This document shows positions 26,723 to 34,929 of a stretch of 64,000 nucleotides of DNA, one piece after another (positions within the stretch are counted from its first letter, which is position 1; every line of letters begins with the position of its first letter). The translations under genes and the position numbers were made by a program. A model generated the notes under the pieces. The model worked only from the letters and a program-made list of their open reading frames with translations. It ran no database searches and was not told the DNA's origin. The DNA comes from Micromonospora cathayae (GTDB lineage Bacteria; Actinomycetota; Actinomycetes; Mycobacteriales; Micromonosporaceae), in contig NZ_CP118615.1 in the NCBI RefSeq assembly GCF_028993575.1, positions 2,108,001 through 2,172,000 of the forward strand. Reading direction: 5' to 3'.

Positions 26723-27265
26723 ATGAGCCACTCCCTCGCCGGAGAGCCGCCCGCAGCCGGACGCCGAGCCGCACCGCTGACCACCGCCGTCTACTCCGCC
26801 ACCGAGTGGGACCTGCTCACCCGCCTGCCCGGCCGGGTGGTCGTCGCCACCACCGTGCCCCTGCCGGGCCGGGAGCCCCGGGACGTCGTCGCCGGGCTGG
26901 CCGGTCTGGAGGCGGTGGCCGCCGGGCGGGCCTTCGACAGCGACCTGGTCCGCGCCGTGGTCGCCACCATCTACGCCCGGCACGACGAGCCGACCACCGT
27001 CCCGACCGGGGCGGCCGGCCGGGGTCGGCGCGGCATCCGCAGCAACCGGTCGGGCTACGTCGACCCGGTGGACGTACTGACCGACTGCCGGGTGGCGGCC
27101 CGGGTGCTGCGTCGCCGCGCCGACCCGGCCGACTCGGCGGCGTACCGGCAGTGGGTGCAGTCGATCGCGGCCCGGGTGTGCCGGGCCGGGCCGGCGGACC
27201 CGGCGGTGAGCCCGGTGGACCGGCGGTACCTCGAACAGCTGGGCGGTGCCCTGGGCCTGCGCTGA
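26723..27265 (+). CDS. Hypothetical actinobacterial protein
   Basis: A 180-aa protein from ATG 26723 with GGAGG in front (ATG 26702 also in frame). Sequence begins MSHSLAGEPPAAGRR, then SATEWDLLTRLPGRVVVATTV, an AGRGRRGIRSNRSGYVDPVDVL basic stretch and RYLEQLGGALGLR at the end. No signal peptide, membrane segment or known motif. It is followed by the SpoU methyltransferase gene. Function unknown. Confidence 0.7.
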   Translation: MSHSLAGEPPAAGRRAAPLTTAVYSATEWDLLTRLPGRVVVATTVPLPGREPRDVVAGLAGLEAVAAGRAFDSDLVRAVVATIYARHDEPTTVPTGAAGRGRRGIRSNRSGYVDPVDVLTDCRVAARVLRRRADPADSAAYRQWVQSIAARVCRAGPADPAVSPVDRRYLEQLGGALGLR

Positions 27266-27313
27266 GTGCGCTGAGCGTGCCGGGCCTGCGCGAGTGGGCC
27301 GGCCGGGCATCCG

Positions 27314-27319
27314 TACGCT
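27314..27319 (+). promoter_or_regulatory. -10 hexamer TACGCT before the methyltransferase gene
   Basis: TACGCT lies 8 nt before GTG 27328, compatible with a leaderless or near-leaderless transcript. Confidence 0.4.
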
Positions 27320-27327
27320 GTGCCAGC

Positions 27328-27951
27328 GTGACCGGTGAGCAGCTCGACGTCGGCGTGGGACCCTGGCCGGGCGACCCGCCCGACGACCCGCGGTACGACC
27401 CGGAACTGCTCACCGAGGGGGACCGGCGCAACGTGGTCGACCGGTACCGCTACTGGCGGCGGGAGGCGGTGGTGGCGGACCTGGACCACCGCCGGCACGA
27501 CTTCCACGTGGCGATCGAGAACTGGCAGCACGACTTCAACATCGGCACGGTGGTCCGCAACGCCAACGCGTTCCTCGCCGCCGAGGTGCACATCGTCGGG
27601 CGGCGGCGCTGGAACCGGCGCGGCGCGATGGTGACCGACCGGTACCAGCACGTCCGGCACCACGAGACGATCGAGGAGTTCGTCGCCTGGGCGGCCGACG
27701 GAGAGCTGCCGGTGGTCGGCATCGACAACCTGCCCGGATCCCGACCGTTGGAGACCACCACCCTGCCCCGGCGTTGCGTGCTGCTGTTCGGGCAGGAGGG
27801 ACCGGGGCTCTCCGAACCGGCCCGCGCCGCCTGCCACCAGCTCTTCTCGATCGCCCAGTACGGCTCGACCCGGTCCATCAACGCCGGGGTGGCCAGCGGC
27901 ATCGCCATGCACGCCTGGATCCGGGCGCACGCCGGGCCACCCCCGGCCTGA
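27328..27951 (+). CDS. SpoU/TrmH-family RNA 2'-O-methyltransferase
   Basis: A 207-aa SPOUT-fold methyltransferase. Motif 1 is WQHDFNIGTVVRNANAF, motif 2 VLLFGQEGPGLS, motif 3 SIAQYGSTRSINAGVASGIAMHAW, which together form the knotted SAM-binding site. Family members methylate ribose 2'-OH in tRNA or rRNA; which RNA is not evident. GTG 27328 is the only good start. Confidence 0.92.
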   Translation: MTGEQLDVGVGPWPGDPPDDPRYDPELLTEGDRRNVVDRYRYWRREAVVADLDHRRHDFHVAIENWQHDFNIGTVVRNANAFLAAEVHIVGRRRWNRRGAMVTDRYQHVRHHETIEEFVAWAADGELPVVGIDNLPGSRPLETTTLPRRCVLLFGQEGPGLSEPARAACHQLFSIAQYGSTRSINAGVASGIAMHAWIRAHAGPPPA

Positions 27952-28048
27952 GCTGCGGTTATCCGGTCCGCCCCCAGGTGGGGGAGCGGTTCTGACCGAA
28001 AAAGCCGGTCCGCTTGACGGGGTGACCTTCGCGGGTGACGGTGTGGAT

Positions 28049-28732
28049 ATGAGTGTTTCGGTGAGCTGTCCGCGGTGTGGCGGACCGGTACGGGGGCCGG
28101 ACCTGATGCACACCGAGTCCCGCTGTCTGGTCTGTGGTCCCGTCCCACCGCTGCACGTGCCCGAGCACATCGGTCCGGAGATCGTGTCGAGCGTGGTGGA
28201 GCGGATATCCGCTGGTGGCGCGACCACCCCGATCTGGTGCCCGTGGCCGCTGCCGCCCGGCTGGACGCTGACCGGCGTCGCCTGGGCCGGCGACGACCGG
28301 ACCGGGGTGCGTGCCACGGTGGTGGCGTGCGCCGGTCCGGAACCGCTCGGTGGCGGCCCGGCCGACGTGGTCTTCGTGGCCGAGGAACCCGGCGTCGGCC
28401 TGGGCACCCGCTTCGCGGGTCTGTCCGGTCCCGATCCCGGTCCGCAGCTCACCGAGGCGCTGCGGGACCCGGGTCCCCGGCACCCCGAGCACGTCGCCAC
28501 CGCGAAGGTCCGGGCCGGCGGGCACCCGACTCCACTGTGGCTCGTGAATTCCTCGACGGACCGGAGCGCCTACGCCGGCGAGGCTCGGGGAATGTGGCTC
28601 CATGCGATAGCCTGGCCGGCGAGCGCGGGTCACCTCCTCGCGGAACAGGTCGTGCTGCACGACCTGACCGAGTGGACTCCGCCCGAGCTCGTGTACGGTG
28701 CGCCCTCTCCATACCTGCACGGGAAGGCTTGA
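28049..28732 (+). CDS. DUF6758-type zinc-ribbon-like conserved protein
   Basis: A 227-aa protein. The N-terminus has CPRCGGPVRGPDLMHTESRCLVCG, a two-CxxC zinc ribbon, followed by PIWCPWPLPPGWTLTGVAWAGDDRTGVRATVVACAGPEPLGGGPADVVFVAEEPGVGLG, characteristic of a conserved actinobacterial family of unknown function that I recognise as DUF6758. GTG 28022 is an alternative start. It lies upstream of a small membrane protein and a PH-domain protein on the same strand. Confidence 0.8.
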   Translation: MSVSVSCPRCGGPVRGPDLMHTESRCLVCGPVPPLHVPEHIGPEIVSSVVERISAGGATTPIWCPWPLPPGWTLTGVAWAGDDRTGVRATVVACAGPEPLGGGPADVVFVAEEPGVGLGTRFAGLSGPDPGPQLTEALRDPGPRHPEHVATAKVRAGGHPTPLWLVNSSTDRSAYAGEARGMWLHAIAWPASAGHLLAEQVVLHDLTEWTPPELVYGAPSPYLHGKA

Positions 28733-28847
28733 CAAAGCCGCCGGAATGTCGGAGAACAGACGCAGTATTCACCGTACGACACCTGACTGATACTCTGGGT
28801 GCCGCTGCGGTATGGGACCCGGCACCGCGCGAGAGGATGGGCCCGTC

Positions 28848-29006
28848 ATGGTCAAGAAGGTCCTCACCTGGGCCGGAGTCGCATTTTTGATCTTCTTTGT
28901 TGCGTTCCGGCCCAACTCCGCCGCCGACGTCGTCAAGTCGTTGGGCGGGGGCATCATGGACATCGCACAGGGCTTCGGCGACTTCTTCACCAACCTCGTC
29001 GCCTAG
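28848..29006 (+). CDS. Small single-pass membrane protein (52 aa)
   Basis: A 52-aa protein MVKKVLTWAGVAFLIFFVAF... followed by SAADVVKSLGGGIMDIAQGFGDFF. One membrane helix at the N-terminus and an amphipathic helix after it. It ends 9 bp before the PH-domain membrane protein and is probably cotranscribed. Such tiny proteins are conserved in Micromonosporaceae and Streptomyces but have no assigned function. Confidence 0.7.
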   Translation: MVKKVLTWAGVAFLIFFVAFRPNSAADVVKSLGGGIMDIAQGFGDFFTNLVA

Positions 29007-29015
29007 CCGCCACCG

Positions 29016-29867
29016 ATGGGAAGCCCCTCCGGCCTGCCCCCCGACCCCGACGATCCCGACCGGGAGCGCCGGGAGCGCGACACGGAGCCGATCCCCCGGT
29101 ACCGGGACGACGACCCTACGGGCTACGGTCCCGGGCGGGGTGAGCGGGCGTCCTATCCGGACGACCCCGGTTACCCCGACGAGGGACGCTCGGGTCGCAC
29201 CTGGGTCCGGGACCCGGAGCCCGAGTACCAGCCGCCCGTCTTCAGCGACGACGAGCTGGCCGGCCTCCGGGCGGACACCGCCGGGAACGTGCCCCGACGG
29301 GTGCTTCCGCTGGAGGACGAGCCCAGCTCGCTGGTGGCCCGCTACCTCTTCCCCACCGAACGGTACCGGGGCGAGTGGAAGCGGCACTGGATCCACCTCA
29401 CCACACCGATCCTGGTGGGGGTGGCCGCCACCTTCGTCCTCGGCTACCTCTCCGGCTTCCTCGCCGGGCAGAACGTCGGCGCGCTGACCACCATCGCCGT
29501 GCTGCTCTGGTTCGCGGTGATGGGCTGGGTCGCGTGGAAGGTCGCGGACTGGTGGTACGACCGGTTCATCCTGACCAACAAGCGGGTGATGGTGGTCAAC
29601 GGCATCATCACCCGGAAGGTCGCGATGATGCCGCTGGCCCGGGTCACCGACATGAAGTACGAACAGACCCCCACCGGCCGGGCCCTCAACTACGGCACCT
29701 TCGTGCTCGAGTCCGCCGGTCAGGACCAGGCCCTCCGCGAGATCAAGAATCTCCCCAACCCCAACGAGCTCTACCTGCGGGTCGTCGAGGAGATGTACGA
29801 GCCGCAGGCAGTGGAGGCCCGGTTGGGCAAGGAGGCCGACGAGGCCAAGGCCGACGACGGAGCGTGA
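29016..29867 (+). CDS. PH-domain membrane protein (bacterial PH/DUF304 type)
   Basis: A 283-aa protein. Residues 1-100 are acidic and disordered (many Asp/Arg/Pro). Two membrane helices follow (TPILVGVAATFVLGYLSGFLAG; ALTTIAVLLWFAVMGWVAWKV), then a bacterial PH domain: DRFILTNKRVMVVNGIITRKVAMMPLARVTDMKYEQ, with the strand LNYGTFVLESAGQDQALREIKNLPNP. The acidic C-terminal tail is EADEAKADDGA. Family members are thought to scaffold envelope processes; function unknown. Confidence 0.88.
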   Translation: MGSPSGLPPDPDDPDRERRERDTEPIPRYRDDDPTGYGPGRGERASYPDDPGYPDEGRSGRTWVRDPEPEYQPPVFSDDELAGLRADTAGNVPRRVLPLEDEPSSLVARYLFPTERYRGEWKRHWIHLTTPILVGVAATFVLGYLSGFLAGQNVGALTTIAVLLWFAVMGWVAWKVADWWYDRFILTNKRVMVVNGIITRKVAMMPLARVTDMKYEQTPTGRALNYGTFVLESAGQDQALREIKNLPNPNELYLRVVEEMYEPQAVEARLGKEADEAKADDGA

Positions 29868-29876
29868 AAGTTTTCG

Positions 29877-29889
29877 TCCGAACATCGGA
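29877..29889. promoter_or_regulatory. Short palindrome upstream of the sigma factor gene
   Basis: TCCGA-ACA-TCGGA, 13 bp, about 80 bp before the GTG of the sigma factor. It could be an operator; no other support. Confidence 0.3.
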
Positions 29890-29967
29890 TGAACACGCAC
29901 CCATTTGACGACGCCCCGGCCCGCCGACCATGGCAACCTGCCACTCAGGAGGGTCGGGAGGGATGCG

Positions 29968-30792
29968 GTGACCGGCAGGGACAGCCTGGAGGAGGAGTTC
30001 CGCGAGTTCGTCGCGGCCCGCTCCGGTGCCCTGCTGCGGACCGCCTACCTGCTCGCCGGGGACTGGGCCACCGCCGAGGACCTGCTCCAGACCGCGCTGA
30101 CCAAGACGTACCTCGCCTGGAAGCGGCACGGCGGGATCGACGCCGTCGAACCGTACGCGCGCCGGGTGCTGGTCAACACCTCGACCAGCTGGTGGCGACG
30201 CCGGTGGCACGGTGAACGCCCCACCGAGGTGCTGCCGGAACGCGCCGCCGAAGACGAGATCGAGCAGCAACTCGACCGGGACGCGCTCTGGCGCCACCTG
30301 CGCGCCCTGCCGGCCCGGCAACGCGCCGTGCTGGTACTCCGCTACTACGAGGACCTCTCCGAGGCCCAGACGGCGGCGCTGCTCGACATCTCACCCGGCA
30401 CCGTGAAGAGCCAGACCTCCCGGGCCCTCAACACGCTGCGCCGCCGGCTCGGCGCGGAGGCGGCGCTGGAGTTGCCCGGCGACAGCTCCCGGGCGGGCGG
30501 CACGGCGGCGAACCCGGCTCCGGCAGGAGGCCGGCCGGGTCCGGGCACGCCGGCCGGGGCGGCACCCCGTGCCGGTGGACCGGTGGCCGGGCGGGCGGTG
30601 CCCCGTACCCCGGTGCCACCGCCGGCCGCCCGACCCGCCGCCACGGCACCGGCCGCCGGTGCGCCGGCGGACGTCGCGGCCGAGCCCGGCGGGTCGCTGC
30701 CTACCGGGGCCACCGCACCGCGCCCGGCGGCCCTCGCCGGCCGACGGGCCGCCCCACTGCCGGCGACGGCCGTACCCGGGAAACGCCGGTGA
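29968..30792 (+). CDS. SigE-family ECF RNA polymerase sigma factor with long C-terminal tail
   Basis: A 274-aa protein from GTG 29968 with GGGAGGG in front. Region 2 is LLRTAYLLAGDWATAEDLLQ and region 4 RQRAVLVLRYYEDLSEAQTAALL followed by the HTH DISPGTVKSQTSRALNTLRRR. This pattern (SigE/ECF41-independent actinobacterial group) normally ends near residue 175; here about 95 further residues of Ala/Pro/Gly-rich sequence follow. It overlaps the next gene by 4 bp, the usual sigma/anti-sigma arrangement. The target promoters are unknown. Confidence 0.92.
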   Translation: MTGRDSLEEEFREFVAARSGALLRTAYLLAGDWATAEDLLQTALTKTYLAWKRHGGIDAVEPYARRVLVNTSTSWWRRRWHGERPTEVLPERAAEDEIEQQLDRDALWRHLRALPARQRAVLVLRYYEDLSEAQTAALLDISPGTVKSQTSRALNTLRRRLGAEAALELPGDSSRAGGTAANPAPAGGRPGPGTPAGAAPRAGGPVAGRAVPRTPVPPPAARPAATAPAAGAPADVAAEPGGSLPTGATAPRPAALAGRRAAPLPATAVPGKRR

Positions 30793-32075
30793 ACCGGGTC
30801 GACCGCACCCGGGAGACGCCGGTCAACCGCGTCGACAACCCGCGCGGCGGCCCGGAGCGTCCATTCGGCGTGGCCCAGCCGGACCTGGAGCAGGCGCTGC
30901 GGGAGACCCTCACCCGGCAGGTCGCCGCACCCCGACCGCTCGCCGTCGACCCGGCCGGCCACGCGGTACGCCGGGCCGACCGGATGCGGCGTCGGCGTAC
31001 CGTGGCCGGGGTGGCGCTGTCCGCGGTCGCGTTCGTGACGGTCAGCGCGGGCCTGGCCCAGCTCCGGACCGGGCCGACGGGGTACACCAGCCCGACGGTG
31101 GTGATCGGTGACCCGTCCGGGCCGCCGACGGTGCCCACCCCGACGGTGACCCTCACCGGGCCGGCCTTCTCAGGGCTGTCGCTGATCTCCGGTTCGAAGC
31201 TGATCGTCGACGGTCGGCTCATCGACCTGGGCGGAATCGGCCCGGTCGACCGAGGGCTGCCGGTCACCGGAGGCGGCTGGCTGCTGATCGGCCGGTCCGG
31301 CGCGGCCGGGCGCACGGTCTGGTCGGTGAAGACCGACGGCACGTCCCGGGTGGTGCTCGCCGGCGCGGACGAGGTGGCCGTGGCCCCGGGCGGTCAGCGG
31401 CTGGCCTGGCGGGAAGGGCCCCAGCTCTTCGTCGCCACGGTCACCAACGGGCAGGTCGTCCCCGGGGTGCGGACCCCGGCCCCGGAGACGGCCGCGCCGG
31501 TCGGGTTCGCCGGGGACGACGTCCTGGTCCGGCTGCGTCCCGACCAGCCCGGCTTCGCCATCTGGCGGACCAACGGCACGCCCTTCCAGGCCGGGAAGGA
31601 CCGGTCGGTGCGCGACGTCCACGGTCGGCTGCCGGACGGACGTCTCGTCGCGCTGGTCAGCGTCGGCACGGCGACCCGGCCCTGCCTGGCCCTGCTCGAC
31701 CCGACCCGGGACCTGGCGCGTACCCGGACCGGCTGCGCGGTCCCCGCGTTGCGGGAGGGGGCGGCTTCGGTCTCCCCGGACGGCCGGTGGCTGCTGGTGA
31801 CCGGGTCGTCCGGCACGACGCCCTCCGCCGAGGACGCCGCCCTGCTGATCGACCTCCAACGGGCCTTCGGCCCGACACCGACGGTCCGCCCGGTGGGCCC
31901 GGCGATGGTCGGCGAGGTGAGCTGGCTCGGTCCGGAGGCGGTGTACCCGGCCGCCGACGGGACGCTGATCCGGTTCCGCCCCGACCGCCCCGACCCGGCC
32001 AGCACCAGTACGCCGACGGTGCCGGGACTGTCGGCGGAGGACCCGCCGGTACTCGTCGCGCCACCGGCCCGCTGA
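30789..32075 (+). CDS. Membrane-anchored sigma partner with extracytoplasmic propeller-like domain
   Basis: A 428-aa protein from GTG 30789. About 70 N-terminal cytoplasmic residues (LEQALRETLTRQVAAP...) precede one membrane helix (TVAGVALSAVAFVTVSAGLAQL) and a large outer domain with TolB/propeller-like repeats such as ISGSKLIVDGRLIDLGG, VWSVKTDGTSRVVLAG and AAVSVSPDGRWLLVTG-like strands. Its coupling to the sigma factor suggests an anti-sigma or sensing role, but it lacks a recognisable zinc anti-sigma HxxxCxxC motif, so this is inference. Confidence 0.78.
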   Translation: MNRVDRTRETPVNRVDNPRGGPERPFGVAQPDLEQALRETLTRQVAAPRPLAVDPAGHAVRRADRMRRRRTVAGVALSAVAFVTVSAGLAQLRTGPTGYTSPTVVIGDPSGPPTVPTPTVTLTGPAFSGLSLISGSKLIVDGRLIDLGGIGPVDRGLPVTGGGWLLIGRSGAAGRTVWSVKTDGTSRVVLAGADEVAVAPGGQRLAWREGPQLFVATVTNGQVVPGVRTPAPETAAPVGFAGDDVLVRLRPDQPGFAIWRTNGTPFQAGKDRSVRDVHGRLPDGRLVALVSVGTATRPCLALLDPTRDLARTRTGCAVPALREGAASVSPDGRWLLVTGSSGTTPSAEDAALLIDLQRAFGPTPTVRPVGPAMVGEVSWLGPEAVYPAADGTLIRFRPDRPDPASTSTPTVPGLSAEDPPVLVAPPAR

Positions 32076-32227
32076 CCGGCCGAGCCCGGTCCGGCGCGCG
32101 GGGGCCCGGCGGGCCCGGTCCGGTCCGCTGACCTTTCGGGGCCGGTCCGGTCGGGTCCGCTGGCCTGCCCGGTCCGGTCCGGCCCGCTGAGCGGCCGACA
32201 CCGGTCCGGGCGAGATAGCGTCGGGCG
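32076..32227. repeat. Degenerate GGTCCGGTCCG repeats in intergenic region
   Basis: Between the sigma partner gene and the PHP gene, the 11-mer CCGGTCCGGTC and the word CCGCTGA recur imperfectly at least four times. No gene is seen. Confidence 0.6.
32216..32221 (+). promoter_or_regulatory. -10 hexamer TAGCGT, probable leaderless promoter
   Basis: TAGCGT lies 6 nt before ATG 32228 and no ribosome binding site is seen. Confidence 0.5.
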
Positions 32228-33109
32228 ATGCACCCGCCAGCCGCGTCCGACCCGCCCCGGATCGACCTGCACACCCACTCCACCGCCAGTGACGGCACGC
32301 TGACCCCGGCGGAGCTGGTCCGGGCCGCCGCCGACGCCGGGCTCGACGTGGTGGCGATCACCGACCACGACACCACCGCCGGCTGGGAGCCGGCCCGGCG
32401 GGCGCTGCCACCCGGGCTCACCCTGGTCCGCGGCGCGGAGATCTCCTGCCGGTGGAACGGGGTGCAGCCGGCCGTGTCGCTGCACCTGCTCGCGTACCTG
32501 TTCGACCCGGACGAACCGGTACTGGCCGCCGAGCTGGCCCGGGTCCGGGTGGCCCGGGAGGTACGCGGGGAACGGATCGTCGAGATGCTCCGGGCCGACG
32601 GCATCGACGTGAGCTGGCCGGAGATCCACGCCCTCGCCGACGGGGGCACGGTCGGCCGGCCGCACATCGCGGCGGCGCTGATCCGGGCCGGGCTGGTGAC
32701 GAGCACCACCGAGGCGTTCGGCCCGCAGTGGCTGGGGCGGCGGTACCGGCTGCCCAAGGAGGACATCGACGTCTTCCGGGCGGTGGAGCTGGTCCGGGCG
32801 GCCGGCGGGGTGCCGGTGTTCGCCCACCCGAGGGCCAGCCGGCGCGGCCGGATCGTGCCGGACGAACTGATCGTCGAGCTGGCCGCGGTCGGCCTGGCCG
32901 GACTGGAGGCCGACCACGAGGACCACTCCCCGGCCGAGCAGGCCCACGTCCGGGCACTTGCCGCCCATCTCGGCCTGATCGTCACCGGTTCGTCCGACTT
33001 CCACGGCACCCACAAGACCGTCGGGCTCGGCGCGCACACCACCAGCCGGGAGGCGTACGAGCGGATCGTCGCCCAGGCCCGGGGGGTGACCCCGGTCGCT
33101 TCCGGGTGA
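32228..33109 (+). CDS. PHP-domain phosphoesterase (TrpH/RnaAM-like)
   Basis: A 293-aa PHP protein with all metal motifs: DLHTHSTASDG (13-23), ITDHDTT, RGAEIS, HLLAYLF, FAHPRA and the C-terminal GSSDFHG. It belongs to the YciV/TrpH group, several of which hydrolyse 3',5'-nucleoside bisphosphates or the 5' ends of RNA. If it acts on PAP it would overlap functionally with CysQ, but nothing in its context shows this. Confidence 0.9.
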   Translation: MHPPAASDPPRIDLHTHSTASDGTLTPAELVRAAADAGLDVVAITDHDTTAGWEPARRALPPGLTLVRGAEISCRWNGVQPAVSLHLLAYLFDPDEPVLAAELARVRVAREVRGERIVEMLRADGIDVSWPEIHALADGGTVGRPHIAAALIRAGLVTSTTEAFGPQWLGRRYRLPKEDIDVFRAVELVRAAGGVPVFAHPRASRRGRIVPDELIVELAAVGLAGLEADHEDHSPAEQAHVRALAAHLGLIVTGSSDFHGTHKTVGLGAHTTSREAYERIVAQARGVTPVASG

Positions 33110-33137
33110 CCCGCGTTTTGCCTGCTGACAGCGCCGC

Positions 33138-33143
33138 TACGGT
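33138..33143 (+). promoter_or_regulatory. -10 hexamer TACGGT deciding the marC-like start
   Basis: TACGGT directly abuts ATG 33144 but lies 6 nt before the in-frame GTG 33150, so GTG 33150 fits the leaderless spacing seen elsewhere in the window. Confidence 0.45.
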
Positions 33144-33149
33144 ATGCCG

Positions 33150-33764
33150 GTGGATCTGAAGCTGTTCGGAGAGGTCTTCGTGACCCTGCTGGTCATCACC
33201 GACCCGCCGGGCATGATGCCGATCTTCCTCGCGCTCACCGGCCCGCTGCCGGCCCGGGAACGCAACCGGGCGGCCTGGCAGGCCGTCGCCCTGGCGCTCG
33301 GCGTCATCGTGGTCTTCGCGGTGGCCGGGCAGACCCTCCTCGACTACCTCCACGTGGACCTGCCGGCGCTCCAGGCCGCTGGCGGGCTGCTGCTGGTGCT
33401 GGTAGCGCTGGAACTGCTCACCGGGAAGGCCGACGACCCGAGCCAGCAGTCCACCTCGAACATCGCCCTGGTGCCGTTGGGCACCCCGTTGCTGGCCGGT
33501 CCGGGGGCGATCGTGGCGACGATGCTCTTCGTGCAGCAGGCCGACGGAGCCTCGGACATCTCGGCCATCGCCGCCGCCATCGTCGCCGTGATGCTCGCCG
33601 TCTGGGTGGTGCTGCGCTTCTCCGGCGGCATCGTCAAGATCCTCCGTCCGGGCGGGATCGAGGTGCTGACCCGGATCGCCGGGCTGCTGCTGGCCGCCAT
33701 CGCCGTCCAGCTCATCGCGGACGCGATCGCCGCCTTCGTCACCCAGTACGCCAGTCTGTCCTGA
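33150..33764 (+). CDS. MarC family integral membrane protein (UPF0056)
   Basis: A 204-aa protein with six membrane helices: VFVTLLVITDPPGMMPIFLAL, AVALALGVIVVFAVAG, LQAAGGLLLVLVALELL, PLGTPLLAGPGAIVATML, IVAVMLAVWVVLRF and ITRIAGLLLAAIAVQLIADAI-like. The sequence PLLAGPGAI is the MarC signature. Despite its name the family is not proven to mediate multidrug resistance. Start GTG 33150 is preferred from promoter spacing over ATG 33144. Confidence 0.9.
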   Translation: MDLKLFGEVFVTLLVITDPPGMMPIFLALTGPLPARERNRAAWQAVALALGVIVVFAVAGQTLLDYLHVDLPALQAAGGLLLVLVALELLTGKADDPSQQSTSNIALVPLGTPLLAGPGAIVATMLFVQQADGASDISAIAAAIVAVMLAVWVVLRFSGGIVKILRPGGIEVLTRIAGLLLAAIAVQLIADAIAAFVTQYASLS

Positions 33765-33870
33765 CGCCGGCTCTGTCCTGACGCCGGCTCTGTCCTGACG
33801 CCGGCTCTGTCCTGACTGTGGCCCTGTCCTGACGCCGGCTTTGACCTGAGGGTGGCTCTGTCCTGACTGT
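33760..33870. repeat. Tandem repeat, 17-bp unit
   Basis: Unit GCCGGCTCTGTCCTGAC occurs three times almost perfectly from about 33768, followed by diverged copies (GTGGCCCTGTCCTGAC, GCCGGCTTTGACCTGAG, GTGGCTCTGTCCTGAC). It starts at the MarC stop codon and holds no gene. Confidence 0.85.
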
Positions 33871-33912
33871 GGCGATTCCCGGTCCGTCGTACCGGGATGG
33901 CAGGATCGCGGT

Positions 33913-34854
33913 GTGCGACGACCCTCAGCCGACCGACCCGCCGGCCGGTCCTCCGGCACCGGCCGGACGCCCCGGCCCCGTGCCGACCAGCCCGAACAGC
34001 TCGGCTTCGCGGGCATGCCGGAACGGCTGTTCGTCTGCACACCCAGCAAGCTCGGGGCGTACGAGGACTGCCCCCGCCGGTACCGCTACTCCTACGTCGA
34101 CCGTCCCGCCCCGCCGAAGGGGCCGCCGTGGGCGCACAACTCGCTGGGCGCGAGCGTGCACACCGCCCTGAAGAACTGGTACGCCCTCCCCGTCGACCGG
34201 CGTCGCCCGGAGGCGCTGGCCGGGCTGCTCAAGGGCACCTGGGTACGCGACGGCTACCGTGACGACGCCCAGGAGCGCGAGGCGTTCCGCCGGGCGCTGT
34301 CCTGGCTGGAGGCGTACGTCGACACCCTCGACCCGGCGACCGAGCCGGTCGGGGTGGAGCGGGTGGTGGCGGTCAAGACCGCCGTGCTGGCCTTCAACGG
34401 CCGCACCGACCGGATCGACGCCCGTCCCGGCCCGGACGGTCCCGAGCTGGTCATCGTCGACTACAAGACCGGTCGTTCCGGGCTGGACGCCGACGACGCC
34501 CGGGGCTCGCAGGCGCTGGCGCTGTACGCGTACGCCGCCGAGCGGGTGTTCCGCCGGCCGTGCCGCCGGGTCGAGCTGCACCACCTGCCGACCGGCACGG
34601 TCGCCGCCCACGAGCACACCGTCGAGTCGCTGGCCCGGCAGGTCGGTCGGGCCGAGGACACCGCACGGGACATCATGTCCGCCGAACGGGCGGTCGCCGA
34701 CGGCACCGATCCGGACGACGCCTTCCCCGCCGTCCCGGGGGTGCGCTGCGGCTGGTGCGACTACCGGCGGGTCTGCCCGACCGGGGCGCAGCTGCCCGGC
34801 CGGGAACCCTGGTCCGCGATGGAACGCCCCCCGGAGCCGACGGCCGAGAGCTGA
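33913..34854 (+). CDS. RecB-like PD-(D/E)XK nuclease with probable Fe-S cluster
   Basis: A 313-aa protein. After a 35-residue disordered N-terminus comes SKLGAYEDCPRRYRYSYVDRP, then SLGASVHTALKNWY (catalytic His region), FNGRTDRIDARPGPDGPELVIVDYKTG (D...D-x-K nuclease core), and the C-terminal cysteines CGWCDYRRVC. The first Cys plus the three or four late ones form the Fe-S fold of AddB/Cas4-like nucleases. It is a stand-alone RecB-family exonuclease common in actinobacteria; no cas genes are near. Start GTG 33913 is the first good one; a later ATG (MPERLF) at 34015 is possible. Confidence 0.88.
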   Translation: MRRPSADRPAGRSSGTGRTPRPRADQPEQLGFAGMPERLFVCTPSKLGAYEDCPRRYRYSYVDRPAPPKGPPWAHNSLGASVHTALKNWYALPVDRRRPEALAGLLKGTWVRDGYRDDAQEREAFRRALSWLEAYVDTLDPATEPVGVERVVAVKTAVLAFNGRTDRIDARPGPDGPELVIVDYKTGRSGLDADDARGSQALALYAYAAERVFRRPCRRVELHHLPTGTVAAHEHTVESLARQVGRAEDTARDIMSAERAVADGTDPDDAFPAVPGVRCGWCDYRRVCPTGAQLPGREPWSAMERPPEPTAES

Positions 34855-34929
34855 CCGCCGAGCTGCCGGGCTGTCGGCCCGCCGAGCTGTCGGGGCGTTG
34901 GGTGGCCGGGGTGGTGTGCCGGTGGCGGT

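Noticed and set aside
34015..34854. Cas4 of a CRISPR system
   Set aside because: The PD-(D/E)XK nuclease has Fe-S cysteines like Cas4, but there are no other cas genes and no CRISPR repeats in the window.
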